A stretch of 64,000 nt of DNA, taken from assembly GCA_948146395.1 (NCBI GenBank), contig OX411556.1, positions 31,199,056 through 31,263,055 of the forward strand, written 5' to 3'. Source of the stretch: Fragum whitleyi. Its lineage: Eukaryota; Mollusca; Bivalvia; Cardiida; Cardiidae. Every line of letters starts with the position of its first letter. The first letter of the stretch is position 1. The notes below the pieces were generated by a model. The model was not told where the DNA came from. It worked only from the letters and a program-made list of their open reading frames with translations, and searched no databases. Made by a program: the position numbers and the translations under genes. Positions 55,617 to 64,000 of the stretch are shown here, piece by piece.

Positions 55617-55672
55617 CTGACATTGTGGAGACGATCCAAGTGAGAAACCACAACATAGGGTTTCACTGAGAA
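55617..55672. repeat. Half of family R palindrome
   Basis: GAGACGATCCAAGTGAGAAA, CCACAACATAGGGTTT is the complement of the left arm at 63899-63935. A weaker relative lies near 16868-16915. Confidence 0.5.
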
Positions 55673-55745
55673 ATAAAGATTTCAGACTGACTTTATCCCC
55701 TCTTATCTGTTATCTGTACCTCTAATTATTGTGGAGGAGTTTCTA

Positions 55746-55761
55746 CCCCCCCCCCCCCCCC
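55746..55761. repeat. Poly-C tract, 16 bases
   Basis: Uninterrupted C run after TTCTA. Confidence 0.9.
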
Positions 55762-56224
55762 TTTGCATAAGAACGGACTTAAGATGTTAAATATGTCTTC
55801 AGATACCCAACTAATGGGTTAAAGGCACACAAGTGAAATAATCCTAATTCTACGAAAACAAAAAAGATCGTGAATATTGCATGGCCTCTTCATCAGTTAA
55901 ACACCAAGTTGAGAAGATTTAATCTCAGATAGCACAAATGAAGCTAGTCTAATCACTGCAAAACCACCAATTTCTCCAGATTTCGAAAGGGAGATAACCC
56001 CTCATCAAGGGTGATAATCTTTAATATTGAAAAAAATCAATCAGAATGAGAGAGACGCTTTCTAACTTTATCAGACGCTTGGTTAATGAGATTGTCAGAG
56101 GTACAAGAATGAGGCTTTTGGTTTCCAGATAGAAGATCGTAGATAAGAAGTTACAACTTGCCTTTAAAGGGAACTATTTTCAGTTCTCACGAATTATTTT
56201 ATGGCGTCTGTCATGCATATATAT
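55762..56224. other. Unassigned stretch
   Basis: No gene or repeat recognised. Confidence 0.35.
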
Positions 56225-56775
56225 TTGACCCGTTATGCAAAAAGGAACCATCCGAAAAAAATCCGAAAGATAAATATTTTTACAAAAGAGAATTTTGGTT
56301 AAGTCTGACGTGAACTTGGCGTAAATCGATTTCGGAATGAAATAAGCTGAGCAGTTAGCGTCGAATTTTGAATGAAATTAAAAAGGTTAGATACAATATA
56401 AAAATGGGTTTGATCTTAGTGAATTCCATTTTACGATGTCACTAATTGCCCGTTGATTTTGAAGATGGTTATGAGGAAAAGTAAAAAGATGATAACATTC
56501 AGAAGGTATATCGAATTTATGCGAAAAGTATCGACCCTGGTAGGCCTCTGCAATCCATGCAGTCACGTGACCGCGGGGTTCTAGAAGTTTTCGCATTCCC
56601 CTAATGGTATTTTTTCGCGTGATGAGTGACCGTAATTCAAACTGTACCAGCTTGGCACCCCCGCAAAGTAAATCGGAAAAAATCGAACACTGTCAGCTTG
56701 CGCTGCCCGCGCAGACTGACAATGATCGATTTTTTCCACACTTCCTTCCCACATGGTCCTTTTTTTGCATTACAG
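56225..56775. mobile_element. Family L-type sequences
   Basis: TTTGACCCGTTATGCAAAAA, GGAACCATCC at 56226; GAAAAGTATCGACCCTGGTA at 56522; CACTGTCAGCTTGCGCTGCC, CGCGCAGACTGACAATGATC at 56690-56725; and CACATGGTCCTTTTTTTGCA at 56751. These are the same themes as 52155-52403. The 86-codon frame at 56604 and its antisense partner come from this palindrome. Confidence 0.5.
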
Positions 56776-59065
56776 GTAATGTATATTTGTATTGTCATGG
56801 AAAATTGGCCAATCTGAATGCACTGGCCGATGAAAGTGTGGGGTTTCAAATGATCAATAAATGATTGAAATAATATAAAAATGAATAGGTCTCTGCTATT
56901 TCCTTAAAAAATAATCATGAAAAAAAGATAATATTAATGACATTTTTCATTTTTTCATTTTTCATAAGTTAGTGAGACCTTTACTCGGCTTCGTGCATTC
57001 CTTATTTCGATGGGGAATTAATTAAAACAGCTGCATCTTGCATTAATTGATTTGCACCGTGGTTATCTATTAAATCATTACGCACAGAACATTACGTACA
57101 TCAGAATCTCTTGTCTGACTAATTAATATCCCAAACTTTAGAAGGATTGTGAGCCCGTAATTTTGAAAAGTTGAATGGAAACAGTTTACCCCCTACGTGG
57201 AAGTTATAAATAATCCGTAACATAATTTATTGAAAAACATTGTATCTTACGCAGTGCACATTTCTGTCAAATTATAACCAGAGTAAAACAATTGCGAAGA
57301 ACAGCAATTTGTACGCCCCTTTCTCAAGTGTTTTAAAATACTTTATGATACTAGTAACCAATAACATTTTATTTGTTACTTGGCCTTCAGGTTTTACCGT
57401 GACCTTTGAAATGTCCACAGCGGCATTCTAACGTTATGTAATACACTGTGAAATAAATGTAAGTTATTCCTGAATATTTTCATAATTTTCGAACATATGC
57501 TTCCGATTTATGGAGTCAAGTATCTCAGCTAAAATTCAGTTGTCAACCGCGACATTCGGAGTACGTGTACACGCCGTGCAATGAAACTTTTCTCGTGACT
57601 GTAAATGTAGTACTGATCAAGGAGAAACAATTTCATATATTTCACATATTCATGATCATAACCATGACGTCTTTCAGCCGATGTGGTTTGATTTAATTTT
57701 CAAGGTTTCTTAAAAAATTTATTCATGGAAAATGATTGCCTCATACAAAGAATGGTGGAAAAGTGTCTTTTTATTAGTAATGTTATCTGGCCACGGATGT
57801 TAGAAATTATCATGACGAGGCTATGCCTAGTCATGATAAATTCTGCCAACCGCGACATGATAGCCATGATCTTTGAAGACGTTAACATATATACTGAGCG
57901 CAAAAAGTTTAGTCGTTTTCTCTTCGATTGGATATATTTCAAGATGTGATTCATCTTTCACAAAAATAATCCCATAACTTATAAATCTGTCCAATTTCCT
58001 TCCAGTATCCAATAATTTGTTATGTTAGACGAAACTGGTCAACCGTAACGACATGATTTTGAACAGAACGGTAGAATGGAAAGTCACACCGTTTAATCAA
58101 GGGATGTTGCTCCCAGTTGGTATCACAAAAAATGTTTCTTGCAATCAACACTATTCTGGGGTATCTTGTCGCAATAAAAGAAGAACATGGTAAGAGTATG
58201 GGGTCTCTCTGATGACTCTACAGCATCATCTTTACACCTAACTCACAAAAATGCAACAATTGTTTTATCATAGATAATTTTGCAGAATATTGTTAATCAG
58301 GAAGGAAAAAAAGTTTCTGTTGTTTCTTTTCATCTCCAGAAATTGAGTTATTGCGCTTTTTTTAGTTAAGCGATCGCTAACGTTCTATTGACCGCACGGG
58401 GGCGTTAATTCAACTTGTTTACTGGTAAGTTTTTTCCATATGTTTCCATTAATAAAAAATAAGACATGAAAAACCCTCAGTGATGTTTTTACCGATTGCA
58501 ATCATTTGGGGAAAAGACAGCATGCCATTTTTAACGTAACGTCATGACGTTTCGCTACCCTCTTATTGTCGTTTAACAAAATCTGTAAAATTTAAAGAGG
58601 GTCATGCCATGTCAATATGTTTTGCAATGAACCATATGACAATAAAAACAATAGTCACAGAAGCTTAAGTCAATATCATTATCTCCCAGATGTGCACACT
58701 TTATTCGTTATGGCGATGTGGTATCCATTTAGTTTACGTCATGTCAAAACTTCGTTCTTTTTAGAAGGATGCGATGCATTAAAGTGTTTAATGTTTCCTC
58801 GGAATAAGAGAAATCCAATAAGACAAAAATAGAAAATTAAGTCATTTTGTTGCACCCAGTTTTCGACCAAGTACGTAAAATCCACACTAACGCCACTTCA
58901 GACGTATGACTTCGAGTTGAAATAAAAAAGTTATGACAAAAAGAAAGCCAATAGGATGGCAAATATATTTCAAATTGAAACTTTCGTTTAGTTATATTGG
59001 TTGACTTCTTTGTGGCGTTATATAAAGTGCGACTAAACTTTTTTGCGTTCAGTATATATATAGTA
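56776..59065. other. Unassigned AT-rich stretch
   Basis: About 2.3 kb. One hairpin is visible at 57802-57846 (AATTATCATGACGAGGC against GCCTAGTCATGATAAATT), which explains the mirrored open frames at 57700-57954. No gene recognised. Confidence 0.35.
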
Positions 59066-59601
59066 CACTGCCCTCCAAAAGATCCTTCACACACATTTCA
59101 TTTATAAGATTTTCAGCTTTAATCTTTTTAAACAAAGTTATAGATTAGTTTTTATTACTTAAAATCTGAATATTCCCATTGAACGCTACTTTAGACGACA
59201 AAATGACTGTTGATAAAGATACTATTTTAGAACAATCTATAACAGAAAATATTGAGACAAAAGGAGAAAATGCTGATTATCAGTGGAACATTGTGAGAGA
59301 CTTGTAAATAGCATGCCTAGATGCATGTTTAGGCTGTCTTACCTGCTAATGGAGGCTACACTAAATATTGACAGAAGTTGATCCCCTTGATAGAAAATTT
59401 GGCAAAATGGTGAACTATTCTGATTTTGTCGATTTTACATGATTTTGCCATTTCTGGTATTGCTTCTTAATTGATACATTGCAATAAAGATATAAAGTAT
59501 ACATTTTATTAATAAAAGTAATATAAAACTTTGTTTTAAATTACTTAAGCTAAAGATCTTTAAAAGAAGTGTGTGTGTGAAGAAACTTTTGGAGGGCAGT
59601 G
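59066..59601 (+). mobile_element. Tc1-like deletion derivative, 536 bp
   Basis: Terminal CACTGCCCTCCAAAAG at the left and CTTTTGGAGGGCAGTG at the right, each flanked by TA (59064-59065 and 59602-59603). Next to the ends, TTCACACACA and TGTGTGTGTGAA continue the inverted repeat. The interior keeps the last codons of a Tc1-type transposase. Most of the gene is deleted. Confidence 0.85.
59286..59371 (+). pseudogene. C-terminal remnant of a Tc1-type transposase
   Basis: One frame from 59286 reads EHCERLVNSMPRCM; after a frameshift the end reads ANGGYTKY and TGA (59369-59371). Tc1-type transposases typically finish with ...LVxSMPRRxxAVIxAxGGxTKY, which is how I recognise this. The catalytic DDE part is absent, so the copy cannot move itself. 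Confidence 0.75.
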
Positions 59602-59911
59602 TATTCTGTTTACATCCATAACTGAATCTTAGATTTACTCCGGACACAATGTGAATTCTATCCATCATACACAGATATATAGAGGATAATCGTTTGTTTC
59701 TGTGTTAGATCGCCTTACTCGTATATTTCACGGAGTGAACAACAAACGCTTTATTTTTTAGATAAAAAAATATTGGATAAAAACTACGTTCAAAATAAGA
59801 AATCGATTGATAAAGTCCACGAGTTTGCTGGCACAAATGAATTCAGTAAGCGTATGATGGGTTCGTGAAGATAAAGAAAGCTATTCGTAGAACTGGCATG
59901 CGTATTTCATT
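59602..59911. other. Unassigned stretch
   Basis: No gene or repeat recognised. Confidence 0.35.
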
Positions 59912-60078
59912 GAAGGGAGGTAATAAATATCGCTAATTTTGTTCATGTTGAACAGAATTAGCGATATTGGGTAACCTCCCTTGAATGTCACCCAAAACTC
60001 GCTCGTCACACTCATTCAATTTAAATTAAAAAATCGTTCCAAAATCTTTTGTCTTGTCAATTTCACAATATTGTTACC
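59912..60078. mobile_element. Family I fragment (half element)
   Basis: GGGAGGTAATAAATATCGCT, AATTTTGTTCATGTTGAAC pairs with AGAATTAGCGATATTGGGTA, ACCTCCC. It then continues CTTGTCAATTTCACAATATT, GTTACC toward a lost end. Confidence 0.6.
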
Positions 60079-60766
60079 TTGTAAATAGAGCATGTTCTAT
60101 ACATTCGTTTCGTGACAGTTTACACAATTGAATTTAATATCACATATCCATATTTTTTTTACCGGATCAATTTTTAAACAGAGTTTTCAAAGAAAGGAAG
60201 GAACTCGAGAAATTTCGACTTCACATCGCATCCCGTCTTTGTAATGGAAGTCGGGTTCACCAAGTGTTATGCGAGAAGATCGATGTTTAATGTTTTGTTG
60301 AACATTCCGATCTGACGATGTCTTACATATCCATTATCTTGAATAATTAATGGTCAGGTTAGCAATGTCATGCAACCCTCATCAACTCACAGCCATTGTT
60401 TTTCTCCCTATCTACTGGAACTTGTCTCAGAGACGGAGAACGTTGGACGATCAATATATAATGATGAAGATTGTTCGCAGAGAACTTATCAGTTTTGCGA
60501 CCTGTCCAAAAACAAGAGGACCAACGGATACCTACGCTTGACCGGTGGTTGATGAATAACGGATGAAAAATCTAAGTCGATAAAGGGGTATAATTCGCAC
60601 AAAATGTATCTAGTATTTTCCCTCTTGACAGAATAGTTTGTTCTTTTGATACTAAATATATGTGCCTAGTTTCAAGTGAATGCCTTTGGAAAGTCTAGAT
60701 ATATCGTAGAGTGTCGGGGTTTTTGCACGACGATGACGACTACGCCAACAAGGACGACACAAAGGC
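60079..60766. other. Unassigned stretch with a weak exon candidate
   Basis: TTTTTCTCCCTATCTACTGG, AACTTGTCTCAG at 60400-60430 is a good pyrimidine-rich acceptor, followed by an open frame of about 37 codons (TENVGRSIYNDEDCSQRTYQ then FCDLSKNKRTNG). No clear donor or domain, so evidence is thin. Confidence 0.2.
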
Positions 60767-60931
60767 TTAAGGTAGCGGACCCGTAATAAATCCGTATCAT
60801 TCGGAAGTTTTGAACTTTTACAGTGTTAACCAAGGTTTCCTAATGATTTTCATTAGGAAACCTCGATCAACATTGTGAAAGATCATGAGTTTCGAAATGT
60901 TGCGGAACTATTACGTTTCCACAACATTTAA
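60767..60931. mobile_element. Palindromic MITE, family M copy 2
   Basis: 165 bp, TTAAGGTAGCGGACCCGTAA at the left, GGAACTATTACGTTTCCACA, ACATTTAA at the right. Centre CAAGGTTTCCTAATGATTTT, CATTAGGAAACCTCG. Same length as copy 1. Confidence 0.8.
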
Positions 60932-62220
60932 CAGTACCTTTGGGATTCTTTAAAAGTAGCCGAGTTAAAAAAAGGACCGACCATCTGGTGAGTGCGAAAA
61001 GGTCTCTCCTTGTCAGACTTCGTGGCATACGAAGGCAGACTAGGGTCGAAACCTGTCTCAATATGTAGAATTTTTTAATCTAAAATTATAATCTTAATTT
61101 TCTTAATCGGTATTTTTCTTAAAAATCCAGCATTTTGTTGGAATATTTTCCAAGCAAATTTTACTGATCTCAAAGATGATCCTTATTCCTGTGACCAGAC
61201 ATATTTAAAACAAATGAGCCTGTGCGTGATATTTCCAACAATTTGAAACATTCCTGAGTTGGCAATCGACACCATAGCCAGTAACATATTGTATTGGAAG
61301 ATTTACTGTCTGTCTAAAGACTCTTCAGACCTTTTATCACTTAGAAGTGCAAAGTGAAGACTCTGGACAGATTATGCAGATGCACAGACTGGCCAGACTC
61401 TTTGCTTGGCGCACTTTTGGAAGTTGGAAATGTCACGCACTGGCTAAAATCAATTTAAAAAAGCATCTGAAACACTTTTCTATTCGTGTATCATATTTCA
61501 ATAATAGAATTTACACATAAAATATAAAATCTTTTTTTTTTCGAAAACTAATATAGCTCTTGATTCTATTCTAGGAGATCATTTCGTTTTGCTCAGTTCT
61601 TTACAAAATCTAACAAAATTTATTAATTGATAAAAATGTACGAAACAAAATAGGCAAATACTCTTTATATTGAATAAATAATGAATATTAAGACATGTTT
61701 GTTCATACAAGAAATATTAACACTGGTCATCCAAAATTGCGTTTTCTTACGAATCGAACCCTAAGATCGTTAGTTATATAAGGATTAAAAATTTCAACGA
61801 GATTCAAATCAAATAAAAGCACAGCAACTCTATTGTATTTTAGAAAAGTAAATCTGCTTGTTCAAAGATTAAGAATAAACTTTTGAACTTCAACAAGACG
61901 GGTCGTGCTTATTTAAATGTTTCCCACTCTCTTTGAACTATAATATATTTACTTTGGCTTTTAGATTTCTCAAATGATTTGTTTCCGATCATTTCAAAAC
62001 GTTAACACGAAGTATGATGCAAATAATGTCTTTATGAGAAGAAAGGTCGTTCATCTTCAGAAATATTGTTAATGGGTAATATAATCTTTTCAAAAAACTC
62101 TAATTACTAGCATGTCAGGACAAAGTGACCATTTGGCTTTAGTGCGTAAGGTGTGCGCAGACTGCGCAGACTGACCAGTTTTAAACGTTTCGAAACTGGC
62201 TGATTTCCGATTTATAAATT
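60932..62220. other. Unassigned stretch with family L words
   Basis: Inverted themes GACCGACCATCTGGTGAGTG, CCTTGTCAGACTTCGTGGC and GGCAGACTAGGGTCGAAACC at 60975-61050; AGATTATGCAGATGCACAGA, CTGGCCAGACTC at 61370-61400; and GTGCGCAGACTGCGCAGACT, GACCAG at 62152-62177. They resemble family L interior palindromes. No gene recognised. Confidence 0.4.
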
Positions 62221-62348
62221 TATAATACGAACTTAGTGTTATGTATGAAAAAATATCTAACGAGGTTGGAGGAATTGATAATTGTCGATTATCAATTCCC
62301 CCAACCTCGTTAGATATTTTCCATACATTACACTAAGTACGCATTATA
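62221..62348. mobile_element. Near-perfect long palindrome (family V)
   Basis: ACTTAGTGTTATGTATG, AAAATATCTAACGAGGTTGG, AGGAATTGATAAT pairs with ATTATCAATTCCCCCAACCT, CGTTAGATATTTTCCATACA, TTACACTAAGT around a TGTCG loop. The outer ATACGA/TACGCAT text extends the pairing. Only one copy is in the window. Confidence 0.8.
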
Positions 62349-63013
62349 TATTTATCTTATAACCGTGTTTTCAAGGATGTTTCTAACACAAATGAAAGTT
62401 TCTAAAAATAACCGCAATATGTCATTGTTCTAAAAATATCCATGTACATAGTAATATAAAAAAATATATATATATATATATATAAAGTCATACGAGATGT
62501 TCTGTATAGTTAGTTATAAGTTAAATGATCATTCTACATTCGTGTATATTAAAAAAATAAACTGTATTAAAAAAGAAACTTGACTAACTGTTGACCACCA
62601 CTGGATTTTTTTTATTGTTTTCAAATAGAGTTCATAAAATTATATAGAATTCCCAAGTGGTCCTTTTTGCGCGACCACTCATACATGATACTTTATTTTC
62701 CAGAAGTAATTTACAATTATGAGAAGTTCAGAAACGATCGCATCCTCCAATATAAACATACTCAAATTCAATTATTATTATGGTTTCTATATAATTATGA
62801 TATTTGATTACATTGTTTAATTACAGAAAATGATACCACCCAGGATTTTATGGAAGTAATTGGCAATTATATCCATGTTTTTTTTTATCATAATAATTAT
62901 ACCGTTTTTGATTATTTGCATTATAAAAATATAATTCGAGGAACTTTACAAATGTTTTTTATCTAGTAAATTTTAACATGTTATTGATTTTAGAAGCATT
63001 TCAAATGGTTGCA
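62349..63013. other. Unassigned AT-rich stretch
   Basis: Includes a TA run at 62462-62483. No gene or repeat recognised. Confidence 0.35.
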
Positions 63014-63407
63014 TTCAGCTAGTAACATTGCCAATGGTTTTAGAGTGAAATTGAATGAGTAGGACGAATGAGTATCGAAGGTTTTCAATTAAAGGAAGGT
63101 GATGCAAAAGCGTTGATTTCATCCATATAGACTTCCTTTTAAAAACATCAACGTTTCTTTCTATTCGTTTGTCTTCATGGATAAATCAGGAGCTTTAAAC
63201 TCCACACAAGCCAATAAACTTGTTGAACAAAATGAATTAAATAGTGAGCGCTTTGAACGATTTCGAAGTGCATTAAACGATTTCGGAGCATTTTTGAGTG
63301 ATTGGGGTGATTTTTTACAATGCACTGAATGGAGCGCTAAGCGAGCAATTATTTTCAGAATGTTTTTTATCAAAGTGAATGCCAATTTTACAGACTTTAC
63401 TAACTGT
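63014..63407. mobile_element. Family I MITE copy 3 (diverged)
   Basis: GCTAGTAACATTGCCAATGG at the left; GAATGCCAATTTTACAGACT, TTACTAACTG then TA at the right. The interior AATGGAGCGCTAAGCGAGCA and GGAGCATTTTTGAGTGATTG follows copy 2. The two mirrored frames (63161 minus, 63177 plus) lie in it and are not genes. Confidence 0.65.
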
Positions 63408-63896
63408 AGGAGTATATTCAGATAAATGCACGTACGGTGCAAAGATGGTCTTATTGTATCTTAATTCTAATTAACGACAGTGGTCAATGTTAGGTCATTA
63501 AAACCAAGCTTAACAATACAAATTGTAACAAATACAAAGCGTCTGAACTAAATTGTGTAATTAAAAGTTCAATAGATGTTTCAAGGAAACAACCAGATCA
63601 AACGTGATAAAACCATACGTAACACCTCTTTAAGAATGCCGTGTCAATCACCGTGCTTATAGAATGACAGAGAGACATGCAACATCGGTGTCACAATTCA
63701 AAGAATGGCGCAATGCAATTCCAGACTTTGGTTCAAAACAATCTAAAACTTTCACTTAAATATGCAGACTGTCTGTTGAGTTTCTTTGCTAATGTGCTTC
63801 GGCGATTTACAGTTAAAAACATCTTGAAATTGACGAGTTCGGAGTTACATATAGAGGGGGTATTTTGGAATTTAGATAAATTGTTTCAATGATTAT
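63408..63896. other. Unassigned stretch
   Basis: The 71-codon frame at 63677-63892 has no domain signal. Nothing else recognised. Confidence 0.35.
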
Positions 63897-63978
63897 AGTT
63901 CAAACCCTATGTTGTGGTTACTCTTTGGAATCGTCTCGCTGAGACGATTCAAATGAATAACCACAACATTGGAGTTCA
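63897..63978. repeat. Hairpin repeat, family R
   Basis: AAACCCTATGTTGTGGTTAC, TCTTTGGAATCGTCTC pairs with GAGACGATTCAAATGAATAA, CCACAACATTGGAGTT around a short GCT loop. A half copy is at 55617-55672. Confidence 0.7.
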
Positions 63979-64000
63979 TTGGATAAGAAAGATTTTTTAA

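Noticed and set aside
56604..56864. 86-codon plus frame with mirrored minus frame
   Set aside because: It lies in a family L palindrome; the mirrored frames are a consequence of the inverted repeat.

Overview
The window reads as nuclear DNA of an invertebrate animal, most likely a bivalve mollusc. It is AT-rich, very poor in long open frames and packed with small repeats. Several repeats match the known layout of bivalve pearl elements: tandem core units of about 150-180 bp, then an ACGG/ACGC/GACGGACG microsatellite, then a short hairpin end. The organism call is an inference from repeat content and one conserved metazoan gene; there is no species marker.

Only one host gene is certain. It is an intronless ZC3H10-type protein (three CCCH zinc fingers plus a coiled coil) on the minus strand at 2961-4136. 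Three stretches (49208-49348, 55422-55512, about 60423-60540) have splice-like borders around an open frame and are listed as weak exon candidates. Nearly all other open frames fall inside repeats or look like chance.

Layout: 1-6465 holds ZC3H10 among small hairpin repeats, a hAT-like MITE and SINE pieces. 6466-12900 and 14600-25440 are dense in pearl-like elements (families D, E, F), often nested or abutting, with palindromic TTAA-flanked MITEs (family C), a full SINE with a 14-bp target duplication and a hAT-like MITE inserted in a family F element. 25500-33900 carries palindromic families K, M, B, N, P and a tandem array Q. 34300-35170 is a frameshifted LINE endonuclease remnant. 39200-42340 carries TA-flanked MITEs (family I), one with a near-perfect internal duplication.

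43125-47082 is the most notable object: a 3958-bp DNA transposon with 29-bp identical terminal inverted repeats (plus similarity just beyond), a 4-bp ACAT target duplication, repeated subterminal motifs, and a decaying gene whose 237-residue open part resembles the DUF7869-type RNase H-like domain with a D-D-D/E pattern. 47090-64000 returns to hairpin MITEs plus a 536-bp Tc1-like deletion derivative at 59066-59601 that still encodes the last residues of its transposase.

The mobile elements do not form a pathway. They record layered insertions, and the clearest systems to follow up are the DUF7869 transposon and the shared end structure of the pearl-like families.
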